Positions 45,894 to 54,744 of a stretch of 64,000 bases of DNA are shown here, in pieces. Origin of the DNA: CAYTGM01 sp964437365 (GTDB lineage Bacteria > Sumerlaeota > Sumerlaeia > SLMS01); NCBI GenBank assembly GCA_964437365.1, contig CAYTGM010000017.1, positions 1 to 64,000 of the forward strand, in the 5' to 3' direction. The notes under the pieces are model-generated. The model made no database searches. It had not been told where the DNA came from and saw nothing but the letters and a program-made list of their open reading frames with translations. How positions within the stretch are numbered: the stretch's first letter is position 1; every line of letters starts with the position of its first letter. The translations under genes were made by a program, and so were the position numbers.

Positions 45894-47794
45894 GATCCCG
45901 AGTCCTTTGCGATTTTCTCCTTCTGATTGCTATTGCACTGACAATCAGGTTTTTACATTTCTTCCTGGTCGCAGACTCTCCCCTGATACACGTTCCAACT
46001 TCAGACGCGTATGAACACTATCAGTTAGCTTTGACTCTGAGCTCCGGTGATTGGCTTGGAGAGAGTGTCGGTCCTTATCATCGTCCTCAACTCTTTGCCT
46101 ACGTTGTTGCGCTTCTTTTTGCCCTGCTTGGACAGTCCTTTCTGTACATACACCCTTTCTTGATAATTCTGGATTCTATTGCGGTTGGGATTTGGTATCT
46201 CGTTGGTCGTAAGTGTCTTCAAAGAAAGTACGCACTGATTTCTTCGATAGGAATCGCCCTGCACTGGCCATTTGTCTATTTCTCTTCATCTGGCTATATG
46301 GAATCATTTGCCATGTTCCTGCTTTCCATCTTTATTCTGACATTCCTACATCTTATTAGCTTGGTTATGCGTATTGGGAGTGTGAAGGGAGTATATACAT
46401 ATTCGATAATTTCCGGGATTCTTCTAGCCCTGTTGAATCTTACTCGACCGACGACGCTCATCACGATTCCATTCTTCATACTTTTCCTGTTTATTCTCCT
46501 GGTTCTAATCAAAAGAAATTCCAAGAAGTTTTCATTAAGTATAATTTCGCTTTTTATTCTTTCCTATGTCTTATCCATGAGTCCAAACGCACTGCGTCAC
46601 TTTATAATGTTTGATGGATTAATTGCGCCTTTGGGAACGGGGAGTGAATTAAACTTTCACATGGGAAACCGTATCGATGGATGGGGGTGGGACAAGTCGA
46701 GTCCAGGACTTGAGTTCAGGATCTATCAGAATATGCCTTATATTGAAGGTGAGGGTGTTGGGACCCTTCAGGAGGTCAGGGATTTCTGGAAAGGGCGCTC
46801 ATTAGAATATATCACTCAGGATACAAGTAAATTTCTGAGTGGTATAGCCATGAAATACCTGGCACTATTCAATCAGTATGAGGTTGCTTGTACTCAGGAC
46901 TATCTCTACTTCAAAGACAAATCCTGGCTTCTTGGATTACTCCCAGGTCTGTTCTTTTTTGGCCCCCTCCTCCTCTCTGGCTGTATCTTGCTAACGGGTC
47001 AGTTTCTCTGCTCGTTGTACGGTCGAAAAAGCTTCTCTAGGTTTGTTAAAGCCCATGGTCGACTGCTTCCTCTATTGATCTGGTGTTCTGTGTATATCAG
47101 CGGTGTCGCATTATATCTCGATATTTCACGGCATCGGATATTGATAATACCTCCCGCGTTTATTCTTGCGGGCTATTTTTGTTCTGAAGTCGTTTCGGCT
47201 TTGTCAGAGAAGAAGGGAAGACGGCTTCTAATCCTTGGGGTAGTTTTCTGTCTATCACTCCTTTTGAACTATGCGCCTGTGTTAGATACAAAGTATTATG
47301 ATAAAGTAGAAAGTTGGTGGACTCAGATAAATCTCGCCGTTGCCGAGAAAGGCCTTGGTAATAATGAGGAGGCTCTTTCGCATCTTGAAAAGGCGAAAGA
47401 GATCTATCCAGAAAAACTTGAAACATACTATCAAGAGGCTCTCACTCACGCAGGAGAGGAGGATTGGGCTGAAGCTATCGACAGCCAGAAGCAACTCTTG
47501 ATGCGTTTTCGTCAACAGTATCCCGCCTACTATATGATAGAGGCAGAGATTTTTGAGAATTTAGGTAGATATCAGCAAAAGGCTGGGAGGATAGAAGAAG
47601 CCATTCTTACTTTTCGAAAACTCGATGCACTAGTTCCTGGGGTACCCAGAGCTCAACATCTATTGGCAATGGCTCTACTCGAGGCGGGTGAAACTGAAGA
47701 GGCAAAGAAGATTCTCTCAGAGGTAATCTCCAGATCTCCGGAATATGTGCCTTCCGTAGCACTCATGAATGAGTTGAAGTCTCATTCCGAGTGA
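45890..47794 (+). CDS. GT-C glycosyltransferase (PMT/ArnT-like) with C-terminal TPR domain
   Basis: Encodes 634 residues; ATG 45890 overlaps the previous stop. Residues 1-465 are a membrane glycosyltransferase of GT-C type with VPTSDAYEHYQLALTLSSGDW in the first loop (catalytic acidic pair region) and HRPQLFAY, as in PMT/ArnT relatives. After the last helix (about 450-470) comes a soluble region with four or five TPR-like repeats (about 475-630: AVAEKGLGNNEEALSHLEKA and similar). The TPR tail probably faces the periplasm and may hold an acceptor protein. It forms an operon with the GT87 gene. The 3' end is 160 bases from the convergent pilin gene. Confidence 0.8.
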   Translation: MRSRVLCDFLLLIAIALTIRFLHFFLVADSPLIHVPTSDAYEHYQLALTLSSGDWLGESVGPYHRPQLFAYVVALLFALLGQSFLYIHPFLIILDSIAVGIWYLVGRKCLQRKYALISSIGIALHWPFVYFSSSGYMESFAMFLLSIFILTFLHLISLVMRIGSVKGVYTYSIISGILLALLNLTRPTTLITIPFFILFLFILLVLIKRNSKKFSLSIISLFILSYVLSMSPNALRHFIMFDGLIAPLGTGSELNFHMGNRIDGWGWDKSSPGLEFRIYQNMPYIEGEGVGTLQEVRDFWKGRSLEYITQDTSKFLSGIAMKYLALFNQYEVACTQDYLYFKDKSWLLGLLPGLFFFGPLLLSGCILLTGQFLCSLYGRKSFSRFVKAHGRLLPLLIWCSVYISGVALYLDISRHRILIIPPAFILAGYFCSEVVSALSEKKGRRLLILGVVFCLSLLLNYAPVLDTKYYDKVESWWTQINLAVAEKGLGNNEEALSHLEKAKEIYPEKLETYYQEALTHAGEEDWAEAIDSQKQLLMRFRQQYPAYYMIEAEIFENLGRYQQKAGRIEEAILTFRKLDALVPGVPRAQHLLAMALLEAGETEEAKKILSEVISRSPEYVPSVALMNELKSHSE

Positions 47795-47954
47795 GTTATT
47801 TGATGCTCTTCTATATACTATTGAGTTTCTCTCGATAGATTCAAGAGAACAGAGCTATTGGAACGAATCTAAGGCGGTCACTCTTTACCGTCTATTCGTG
47901 CTCTGCATCAGTGCACAAACCAACGCTCAATATCCAATAGTTTCTGATTTAGAG

Positions 47955-48317
47955 CTATGTACCTTGAGGGAACGTGTGTTCAAAGCCACCGTTATTTGCT
48001 GAGAGAGTACAAGATGGGTCTGTACTCATGTCTCCAATGGCATAGTCCCCACTGGCGGGACACTCCGGCGATTTCCGGATATACAAGTTAACACCGACCA
48101 GATCACTCCACCCGGGCTGACTGCTTGCTCCCGAGTTCGTTTCCAGAGCCCATTGTTGTTTTGCCCCATCAATTTTTGACTGGTTTTCCTGGCAGGCGTT
48201 GCGCCGAGCCACTTCACGCGCTCGCAGAAAGCTGGGGATGGCGATGGCGATTAGAATGCCGATGATGGCAACTACTATCATGATTTCAACTAGTGTAAAT
48301 GCTTTCTGCTTTCGCAT
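47955..48317 (-). CDS. Type IV pilin-like protein 1
   Basis: Encodes 120 residues with AAGGAG before ATG. The leader is MRKQKA-FTLVEIMIVV; cleavage is expected after Ala6, with Glu at mature +5, although Gly is the usual residue at that site. The hydrophobic helix ends at IAIPSFLRAREVARRN. The small globular head has three Cys (42, 86, 103) and ends with NGGFEHTFPQGT. It is about 80 percent identical to the next pilin and shares Cys spacing with the DUF4190 fusion. It probably forms a pilus subunit or a receptor-like minor pilin. No sigma-54 site was found upstream, in contrast to its paralogue. Confidence 0.85.
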   Translation of the reverse strand: MRKQKAFTLVEIMIVVAIIGILIAIAIPSFLRAREVARRNACQENQSKIDGAKQQWALETNSGASSQPGWSDLVGVNLYIRKSPECPASGDYAIGDMSTDPSCTLSANNGGFEHTFPQGT

Positions 48318-48530
48318 TTTAGGACTCCTTGGTTATCGGTTGAGAAGACGCCTCTATCCGTTTGGGGGGGGTACTCTTTCAGGCTGTATAGGGGTATATA
48401 TTTGCCTGATTTCGCGCAACAAGAATATTAATGCAGGTATTTTCAATTCGCAAAAATTGAGAGGAATTATGCTGACTAAATCAAGGACTCATACTTCGAA
48501 AAATAAAGAGAAAAGGAGGATAAAACAACA

Positions 48531-48554
48531 GACAGCCTCCAGAGGGAGGCTGTC
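48531..48554 (-). terminator. Terminator of the second pilin gene
   Basis: GACAGCCTCC-AGAG-GGAGGCTGTC is a perfect 10-bp stem with a 4-base loop, 30 bases after the stop of 48584-48949. On the minus strand it is followed by a T-rich tract (TGTTGTTTTATCC). Confidence 0.8.
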
Positions 48555-48583
48555 CATATCGCACGTTTACTTCGGTATTGAGA

Positions 48584-48949
48584 TTACGTTCCCTGTGGGA
48601 ATGTGTGCTCGAAACCGTTGTTGTTAGCTGAAAGTGTACATGATGGATCTGTCACCATGTCGCCAATTGCATAGACGCCATCTGCTGGGCAGTCGGGTGA
48701 CTTACGGATGTAGAGGTCGTTACCAACAAGGTTTGCCCATGATGGTGATGCTGAGGCGCCAGCACCTTCTTCAAGTGCCCACTGCTGCTTAGCACCATCA
48801 ATCTTAGACTGGTTTTCCTGGCAAGCGTTACGACGTGAAATTTCACGTGCACGGAGGAAAGATGGAACTGCGATAGCGATCAGGATACCGATGATAGCTA
48901 CTACGATCATGATTTCTACAAGTGTAAAACCTTTAGCGCGACGTTGCAT
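48584..48949 (-). CDS. Type IV pilin-like protein 2
   Basis: Encodes 121 residues with AAAGGAG eight bases upstream. The leader MQRRAKG-FTLVEIMIVVA is a clean prepilin peptidase site (Gly7, mature Glu5). The rest closely matches the 47955 pilin, with Cys at 43, 87 and 104. Codon choice is cleaner and the gene has a good sigma-54 promoter (49010-49025), a strong ribosome site and a strong terminator, so this is likely the major pilin. Assembly genes are not in the window. Confidence 0.88.
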   Translation of the reverse strand: MQRRAKGFTLVEIMIVVAIIGILIAIAVPSFLRAREISRRNACQENQSKIDGAKQQWALEEGAGASASPSWANLVGNDLYIRKSPDCPADGVYAIGDMVTDPSCTLSANNNGFEHTFPQGT

Positions 48950-49009
48950 GGGAGAAGTCTCCTTTGGATTTATTTAGTTAGCTGTCCGCTTTGCTGTCTA
49001 TAGACGATT

Positions 49010-49025
49010 GCATCGAAGGTGCCAG
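49010..49025 (-). promoter_or_regulatory. Sigma-54 (-24/-12) promoter of pilin 2
   Basis: On the minus strand the sequence reads TGGCACCTTCGATGCA, which matches TGGCAC-N5-TTGCA except for one base, with GG and GC exactly ten bases apart. Transcription would start about 12 bases downstream (near 48998), leaving a 49-base leader to the ATG. Sigma-54 control of pilin genes, through a PilR-type activator, is well known. Confidence 0.75.
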
Positions 49026-49464
49026 TGTTGAGACTGGATTGAATTTCTTCCTCACGGTTTTCTTAAATTAAATAATATCAGTGCTTTATACTTTGATCCA
49101 GGGTGGCAATATGGAGTTGTTTTCTGCGTCTCGAAAATAAAGGCGATTACATTCCCGGTCGGCGAGTAACGGCTTTCACATGTTGTGTGGTTTTGCTTTC
49201 ACAACGATTTTTGAGATCGGAAAAAAGGCCTGAATTGCCCGTGGGGGACTCCCTGATATTTCGCGTAAACCCCTGAAACTCTGGGCTTTTTATCAGGCTT
49301 ACCGATGAGATACTTGGTGAAGACAGCTATTTCTGTTAATGCGAATCAGAGGGTCATGGTGGATGTGTAACAGACGACACAGCTCAATCCCTAAAATGAC
49401 AGCCGTTCCCTGTCACATAATTCAATTACTATTGAGTTAGGACCCGAACACTGCGTAAAAGATT

Positions 49465-49482
49465 GGCGGCCCATTGGCCGCC
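49465..49482 (+). promoter_or_regulatory. Leader hairpin of the PIN/TRAM gene
   Basis: GGCGGCC-CATT-GGCCGCC is a perfect 7-bp G+C stem just upstream of the weak ribosome site (GAGAG) and ATG 49497. No T-run follows, so it is not a terminator. Confidence 0.5.
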
Positions 49483-49496
49483 GAGAGAGTTAAAGT

Positions 49497-50543
49497 ATGC
49501 AACCAATCTGGATCGTTCGGATCTTTTTCGTCCTTACCCTGACCCTTTGCGGGTATTGGGTGGGGCAGGTACAGCCTGTCGTGACTGCAACAGGACAAAC
49601 TCTTGGCGGTCCGTTATTCTCGGGAATAGCTCTTGTCCTCGCGCTTTTCATCGTCGCAGTGGAGTATTCGACCAGGATTCTTTCAGCAAAGAAAATCGTT
49701 CTAGGTGTAATGGGAGCTTTCTTCGGTCTTCTTTTTAGTCGTTTAATCCGAGATACGGTACCCGAAGGCAGCCCTTTGAGCAAGGATGCAGTAACGGCTG
49801 CATCTAATCTCCTCTTCATGTACTTTGGAATTGTGATGGCCTTGAGAAATGCAGATCGGATTTCTCTATCTCGACTGCGTGTCTTTGTTTCTAATCCAAA
49901 AGAAGATTCTATCCTGATTGATACGTCGGTGATTATTGATGGTCGCCTTCAGGAACTGTACCAGATGGATTTCCTCTCGCGGAAGCCGATCGTTCCTACG
50001 TTCGTGCTTGATGAGCTGCAAACTCTGGCGGATTCCAAGGATTCAGTCAAGCGCCACAACGGACGCAAGGGACTTGAAAACCTCGAGATGCTTCGCGAAA
50101 TCGTTCCCTTTGAGCTTTTTGAAAAAGACTATGAAGACGTTCAGGATGTTGATCATAAGTTGATTCTCCTGGCCAAGGAACTGGGAGCCTCGATCCTGAC
50201 GAACGACTACAATCTCGCCAAAGTCGCTTCTCTCCACCAGATTCAGGCGTTGAATTTGAACTCACTATCGGCAGCCCTGCGACCAAATCTGACGATAGGG
50301 GATCAGCTCATTATTCAAATTGATAAAGAAGGTAAGGACGACAAGCAGGGAATTGGATACCTTGAAGATGGAACGATGGTCGTTGTTGATGATGCCGAAC
50401 CGCATATTGGTGAAACCATTCCCGTTATTATTACTAGTATGATGCAAACATCTGCTGGTAGACTGGCCTTTGGCAAGTTACTCGAAGAGCAAACCCCTTC
50501 TTCCAGAGAATTACCTCTATTGAAGACTGATAAGGCTGAATGA
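49497..50543 (+). CDS. PIN/TRAM membrane protein (YacL-like)
   Basis: Encodes 348 residues. Four hydrophobic segments in the first 115 residues anchor it. The PIN domain (about 138-260) has ILIDTSVIIDGRL with D142 as the first metal ligand, IVPTFVLDELQTLAD and ILTNDYN. A TRAM RNA-binding domain closes it (about 280-340). This is the YacL architecture. PIN domains are single-strand RNA nucleases that use Mg/Mn, but the role of YacL is not firmly known. The gene is upstream of DUF1232 with a gap of 130 bases. Confidence 0.85.
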   Translation: MQPIWIVRIFFVLTLTLCGYWVGQVQPVVTATGQTLGGPLFSGIALVLALFIVAVEYSTRILSAKKIVLGVMGAFFGLLFSRLIRDTVPEGSPLSKDAVTAASNLLFMYFGIVMALRNADRISLSRLRVFVSNPKEDSILIDTSVIIDGRLQELYQMDFLSRKPIVPTFVLDELQTLADSKDSVKRHNGRKGLENLEMLREIVPFELFEKDYEDVQDVDHKLILLAKELGASILTNDYNLAKVASLHQIQALNLNSLSAALRPNLTIGDQLIIQIDKEGKDDKQGIGYLEDGTMVVVDDAEPHIGETIPVIITSMMQTSAGRLAFGKLLEEQTPSSRELPLLKTDKAE

Positions 50544-50672
50544 GAAATTCTTTGAGCTACTTCAATTGAGTATGCCTGCAAACCATCAATCATGCGCTTC
50601 GGTCTTAGTGAATGAATATTCGAGTTCCTGTTAAGTAGGATCTTCAGAGAGCTCTCGAAAGGGATTAGTACA

Positions 50673-50975
50673 ATGGAAAGAGTCGTTCTTGAAGATCATC
50701 GATCGGATCCTCATAAAACTCGTGGTTATCTGGAATATGGTAAGAAGCTTTTTACAGGGTTCCGAGCAATGCTCAGGGATCCATCTTACGCGTTTCCAGT
50801 CAAACTCAAGGCTCTCACCTTGCTGTCTTTCTTGTATTTGATTTTTCCCTTCGACTTGTTTCCAGACATTCTTTTCCCGCTCGGGTTCACCGATGACCTG
50901 GCACTCTTGCTGGCAACTTTGAATATGCTGGTGAAAGAGATCAATGATTACAGGAAAAAGAAAGGCTTCCACTGA
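50673..50975 (+). CDS. DUF1232 (YkvA-like) membrane protein
   Basis: Encodes 100 residues. The C-terminal half contains YLIFPFDLFPDILFPLGFTDDLALL, the DUF1232 signature (P-D-L-x-P-D and D-D), with the hydrophobic helix after it. The N-terminal part is soluble. Members are small inner-membrane proteins of unknown function. The stop codon lies in the loop of the terminator at 50963-50986. Confidence 0.85.
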   Translation: MERVVLEDHRSDPHKTRGYLEYGKKLFTGFRAMLRDPSYAFPVKLKALTLLSFLYLIFPFDLFPDILFPLGFTDDLALLLATLNMLVKEINDYRKKKGFH

Positions 50976-50986
50976 AGTGGAAGCCT
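50963..50986. terminator. Bidirectional terminator spanning the DUF1232 stop codon
   Basis: AGGCTTCCACT-GA-AGTGGAAGCCT is a perfect 11-bp stem with a 2-base loop, followed by GATTTT on the plus strand and by TTCTTTTTCC on the minus strand. It can end both the DUF1232 gene and the RidA gene. Confidence 0.8.
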
Positions 50987-51014
50987 GATTTTGACTGGAA
51001 GTTTGATCTGGTGA

Positions 51015-51473
51015 TTAGATTTCAACGATCAGTTCTACTTCAACCGGAGCATTGAGGGGGAGAGAGGGACAACCTACTGCAAAGCGGGCATGCTGCCCTT
51101 TATCACCAAAAACTTCCTTTAGGAAGTTGCTGGCGCCATTTGCAACCTGTGGGTGCGATTTGAAATCTGATGGTGCAGCAACAAAGACCCCAACCTTCAC
51201 AACCCTTTTAATATTGTCCAGGTCTTCAATGACCCCTTTAATCGCCGCTAGGGCATTTAGTGCACATATCCGTGCGGCCTCTGTTGCAACATCATGTGGT
51301 ACATCACGGTCGACCAACCCCTCTGCAACCAGCTTGCCCTCCTTCATTGGTAGCTGGCCACTTGTATAGACCAAATTACCGGATTTAATAGCTGGTATAT
51401 ATGAAGCTACGGGTTTCGGAATCGGAGGCAATGGGTAGCCTAATTCCTGAAGTTTTGATTCGATCTTTGACAT
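51015..51473 (-). CDS. RidA family enamine/imine deaminase
   Basis: Encodes 152 residues, a typical length. The sequence IKSGNLVYTSGQLPMKEGK and the C-terminal HARFAVGCPSLPLNAPVEVELIVEI match the RidA/YjgF signature; the Arg of HARFAVG is the substrate-binding residue. It hydrolyses reactive 2-aminoacrylate-type intermediates or acts as a related scavenger. It forms trimers. It follows the DUF4139-like gene by 13 bases on the same strand. Confidence 0.88.
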   Translation of the reverse strand: MSKIESKLQELGYPLPPIPKPVASYIPAIKSGNLVYTSGQLPMKEGKLVAEGLVDRDVPHDVATEAARICALNALAAIKGVIEDLDNIKRVVKVGVFVAAPSDFKSHPQVANGASNFLKEVFGDKGQHARFAVGCPSLPLNAPVEVELIVEI

Positions 51474-51486
51474 GTGGAAATCCTGC

Positions 51487-52677
51487 CTAGTTCACAAACT
51501 GTGATTTTTCTCGTGGGAAACGGTTTCTGAAAACGATCTCAAGATCAATGATCTTTTTCTCTACTTTATCAGAGTTCGTCGCTTCCGGAAGACGGATTTC
51601 GATTCGAAGCATCTGATTTGACTCTCTTTCCGTCTTCACATTCTGGCCGTCAACTGATGTCAGTTCCCATTCCCCATTAAGAGGTTCTTCAACGAAGAGT
51701 GTCACCTCCTCAGTCTTGAAGTTCTCAATCTCATAGCGAATGGTTCTGACTTCGTCAAATAAGACGATCTTCCGATCATCATTGCGTCGAATATTCTGTC
51801 TTTCAGCCTTCAAAAGATAGCGTTTAAGAACGACGTCTTTGACTTCGCCGAGAGAGAGGTCATGGTCTTCATTGCTCGGAAGTTTTGGAAGCATATCTTC
51901 GCCGAGAAAGATTGAGCTTCCCATGCCATCCTCGCCAAAAAGTCTAATCTTTCCAGGTGGAAAAGTTCCCGGTGCGCTCATGAGTTCAGGGTTGTTCAAA
52001 ATCCTGTACTTCAACCCGATGGATTCCATGTCTTCCCCTCTGAATTGCTCATACCGCGGTTGAGCGACGAATACTTTTTCGATAGGATAGTTCTCTTTGC
52101 TATCGATGAGGATCCGGCGTGTCTCACCCGAGTCTATATCACGTATTCCACTTCCCATTCCCGGGTAAATCAATTGAGTTTCTTCAAAGTCCTCTCCACT
52201 ATTATTCTGAATCATCAAGTAGGACCTGAATAGTCCCGAGGTCTCTGCTTCATTGGCCATCAACTCATAGGAGTTCTCGGTGGAGATTCCATAGATTAAA
52301 TAGCTGACTCGTATTCGTTCTGTTCTTGGTTCAGGTGAATAGACCTGCCAGGTGAGAGCGTTTTCGTTAGGTGGAAAACCTGTCGCGATGGTCTTCGTGG
52401 ATCTGTCAGAAGTTCCAGGGTTGTCCAGGTATTCAAGAAAAACCGATTCCTTGTCGATACTGACACCATTCCAGGAGAAATCAATGAAGTTTGTTCCTGA
52501 TTGGAGAGGGATCTCTCTCTCCTCATAGATCAGTGTATATCCTTTTTTCTCGATGCTGATGACCGTGATGTCTCGATCCGGGAGCGTTACGAGTTTTGTC
52601 CGGGCGGAGACAGGTTCAGTGGATAGCATGGAGAAAAGAATGAAAGAACACAGATTGAAAACTTTCGTATATTTCAT
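51487..52677 (-). CDS. Exported DUF4139-like protein 1
   Basis: Encodes 396 residues from ATG 52677, with AAAGGA upstream; a start six bases earlier is too close to it. A signal peptide ends near VSARTK. The sequence VTLPDRDITVISIEKKGYTLIYEE, with GTNFIDFSWNGVSIDKESV, matches the start of DUF4139-type beta-sandwich proteins, and NSGEDFEETQLIYPG is the family's second motif. A C-terminal TLFVEEPLNGEWELTS segment follows. Function unknown; similar proteins relate to cell surface maintenance. It is paralogous to the adjacent gene, so a tandem duplication is likely. The genes are about 20 bases apart. Confidence 0.7.
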   Translation of the reverse strand: MKYTKVFNLCSFILFSMLSTEPVSARTKLVTLPDRDITVISIEKKGYTLIYEEREIPLQSGTNFIDFSWNGVSIDKESVFLEYLDNPGTSDRSTKTIATGFPPNENALTWQVYSPEPRTERIRVSYLIYGISTENSYELMANEAETSGLFRSYLMIQNNSGEDFEETQLIYPGMGSGIRDIDSGETRRILIDSKENYPIEKVFVAQPRYEQFRGEDMESIGLKYRILNNPELMSAPGTFPPGKIRLFGEDGMGSSIFLGEDMLPKLPSNEDHDLSLGEVKDVVLKRYLLKAERQNIRRNDDRKIVLFDEVRTIRYEIENFKTEEVTLFVEEPLNGEWELTSVDGQNVKTERESNQMLRIEIRLPEATNSDKVEKKIIDLEIVFRNRFPREKSQFVN

Positions 52678-52698
52678 GGTCATAATCCTTTCGCAGGT

Positions 52699-54072
52699 CT
52701 ACCTGCGGACACTGCCTGATGTGGCATTTGTTCCAAGGTGCGTTACCAGTTCATAGGTGATTTCAAAAGCGGAGGAAGCAGGTACATTGAATTCCCACTT
52801 GATTGTGTCCAGGTCGACCTTTTCATAGTCCGATCTCGAAACGTTGTCCAGTTCCCAATCGCCCGAGAAGTGCTTCCAGAGTTTAACGGGTATCGAACGG
52901 TCCCTTGAGTTCCGAAGTTCCAGTGTCACCTCACGGGTTTCATCCCAGCCTTCAACATCACCATCCGAGTTAAAAGAAAAGTTCGAGCGCTCGAAATTCA
53001 TGACCTTCTCCTCATAGAGCAGGAGTCCGTCTGCCCCCAGGTTTAATTCGATATCCTCTCCAACCGGTATATAGTCATGTTGTGTTTTTCCTTCGAAGCG
53101 AAGACCACCAGATGGTGAATCTGCATAGACGTAATAATTACCCTCCGGCAATGGGTCAGTTCCCAGTTTGCTTTCTTCGCTATTCTTAAACTTGTAGAAC
53201 TTTACAGGGAGTAGCCCATGTTTCTGGCTGTCTATTTCATAGCTCATATCAAATTCGATATTCTCGACCAGGGGGTTGGGGAGTTCTTTCGCCCATCCGT
53301 TTTCAATTGTTTCCGTTCCTTCGATGGCAAAGAGGTAATATTCGCTAACAGCTTTCTTGATGATTTCTTTTGCATTCCTCTGCATGGCGCCGAAGGGCAT
53401 CGATGATGGGGCAGATTCAAACATGGCTTCCTGCCGAACCTCGTCGGCCATTGCCATTTTTGCCAGTCCAAGCTCCAGGTCTTTCGCTGATATCTGAATC
53501 CCAGTACGGGCAAGAGTTGCGATTAGTTCAACGAGATTGACTTCACCTACGACGACTCGTGTGTTTGCCTCTTCAAAATCTTCTCCACTCTTATTGTCGA
53601 TTGTCGTAAACTGCTGCAGAGAAAGAGAGGTCTCGCTTTGATTCGCTTTGACGATATAGTCAGCTTCCCAGTTCAGACCACTTGTAAAGTATCGAATTTC
53701 AATTTTACCCGAGGTTTCCTGAGTCGCATCAATATTCCAGACGATCAGCTGGTTTGTACCAGCAGGGTAGATTGCATCCATGACAGTCAGGCCGGGAACC
53801 TGTGAGACGTCTATATGGAGTGAGGTTGGGTCGATCAGGGTGTTTGCCCAGGAAAACTGTATTTCGTTCGCCCCTTGATTAAAGCTGAGAGATCGCGTCT
53901 CTCGAACCAGAGTCAGGTCCTGGCTGTTGTAAATCGTTAGTTCAGTTGTGTCCCGTGAAGGGAGGGTGACCAGATCAATTTTCGCGTGGGCTGTGTTATG
54001 AAAACAGGTAGCGATCAGAAACGAAAGGAATGTTGCCGACCTTCTTCTCAACTTCTTCCATGGTGCTGACAT
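52699..54072 (-). CDS. Exported DUF4139-like protein 2
   Basis: Encodes 457 residues from ATG 54072, with AAAGGAG seven bases upstream. The signal region (residues 5-30) ends near TAHAK. The domain order repeats protein 1: VTLPSRDTTELTIYNSQDLTLV, then NKSGEDFEEANTRVVVGEVNLVE, then a long insert (about 180-330) with a Met-rich helix, then VKLWKHFSGDWELDNVSR and YEKVDLDTIKWEF. The two proteins are probably expressed together and may form a complex on the periplasmic side. Biochemical role unknown. Confidence 0.75.
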   Translation of the reverse strand: MSAPWKKLRRRSATFLSFLIATCFHNTAHAKIDLVTLPSRDTTELTIYNSQDLTLVRETRSLSFNQGANEIQFSWANTLIDPTSLHIDVSQVPGLTVMDAIYPAGTNQLIVWNIDATQETSGKIEIRYFTSGLNWEADYIVKANQSETSLSLQQFTTIDNKSGEDFEEANTRVVVGEVNLVELIATLARTGIQISAKDLELGLAKMAMADEVRQEAMFESAPSSMPFGAMQRNAKEIIKKAVSEYYLFAIEGTETIENGWAKELPNPLVENIEFDMSYEIDSQKHGLLPVKFYKFKNSEESKLGTDPLPEGNYYVYADSPSGGLRFEGKTQHDYIPVGEDIELNLGADGLLLYEEKVMNFERSNFSFNSDGDVEGWDETREVTLELRNSRDRSIPVKLWKHFSGDWELDNVSRSDYEKVDLDTIKWEFNVPASSAFEITYELVTHLGTNATSGSVRR

Positions 54073-54122
54073 CACAATTCTCCTTTGTCAAGGTGTGTGA
54101 AAACAGACTAAGAGAGATATAT

Positions 54123-54737
54123 TTAGTTTGTTTCAATTTGTGAATATTCTATTCGTGCTATGCGTACCAGCTCTTTGATTCTTGGGTCTTCAAATTCTTC
54201 ATATAATTCGATCAGGGTCAGCAGAACCTGTTTGTTTTCTTTGAACCGTTTTTGTTGTTTGAGTGTTTGAGCGAGGCCTAGTAATGCTTCTGAATGGACA
54301 TCTGCAATATTGGGATAGTTGTCTATAACACGACGGTATTCACGCTCGGCAGACTTGTATTCTTCGAGCTGAAAGTTTATCGTGGCCAGAAGGAGTTGAA
54401 CCGCAGGTATATACTCAAGGTCTTCCGGGAATTTATTGATCGCTTTCGCGGCCGCAGCTTTGGCTTTTTGTAACTCGATCTCCTTTTGGCCGTCCGCGAT
54501 GGTCTTTCTCGCACGTTCATATTGAAGGTCGGCTGCTCTGGCCTGTTCACGAGCGGTATCATAATCAGGGACAATGATTTCTGGGCCTCTAACTGATTTA
54601 CAGGAAACCAGTAGAAAGGCTGGAGAAAGCAGTGAGAAGCAGACCAGCAAATATAACCCTCGAAGAAGCCTCTGGGCTGGAGCAGAGAAACGGGGCTCGA
54701 GGTTCTTCGCATTCTCATAGACAGTTTGCATTTTCAT
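54123..54737 (-). CDS. TPR lipoprotein
   Basis: Encodes 204 residues. A hydrophobic stretch (about 25-45) ends in LVSCKS, a lipobox with Cys46. A coiled coil (about 58-95: EQARAADLQYERARK, EIELQKAKAAAAKA) and three TPR motifs (about 105-200: YIPAVQLLLATINFQLEEYKS, AEREYRRVIDNYP) follow, as in periplasmic BamD/YbgF-like factors. This fits a scaffold for outer-membrane assembly or envelope transport. The RuvX gene is just upstream by 7 bases. Confidence 0.7.
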   Translation of the reverse strand: MKMQTVYENAKNLEPRFSAPAQRLLRGLYLLVCFSLLSPAFLLVSCKSVRGPEIIVPDYDTAREQARAADLQYERARKTIADGQKEIELQKAKAAAAKAINKFPEDLEYIPAVQLLLATINFQLEEYKSAEREYRRVIDNYPNIADVHSEALLGLAQTLKQQKRFKENKQVLLTLIELYEEFEDPRIKELVRIARIEYSQIETN

Positions 54738-54744
54738 TTTGTTC

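Larger units (their letters stand above)
48950..49496. other. Long divergent intergenic region with sigma-54 promoter
   Basis: About 550 bases between pilin 2 and the PIN/TRAM gene. It holds the sigma-54 site (49010-49025), AT-rich DNA around 49065-49095 where an enhancer-binding site could lie, and a GGCGGCC/GGCCGCC hairpin (49465-49482) in the leader of the PIN/TRAM gene. No coding potential was found. Confidence 0.6.

Noticed and set aside
49465..49482. Hairpin before the PIN/TRAM gene as a terminator
   Set aside because: It has no T-run and no upstream gene on that strand.
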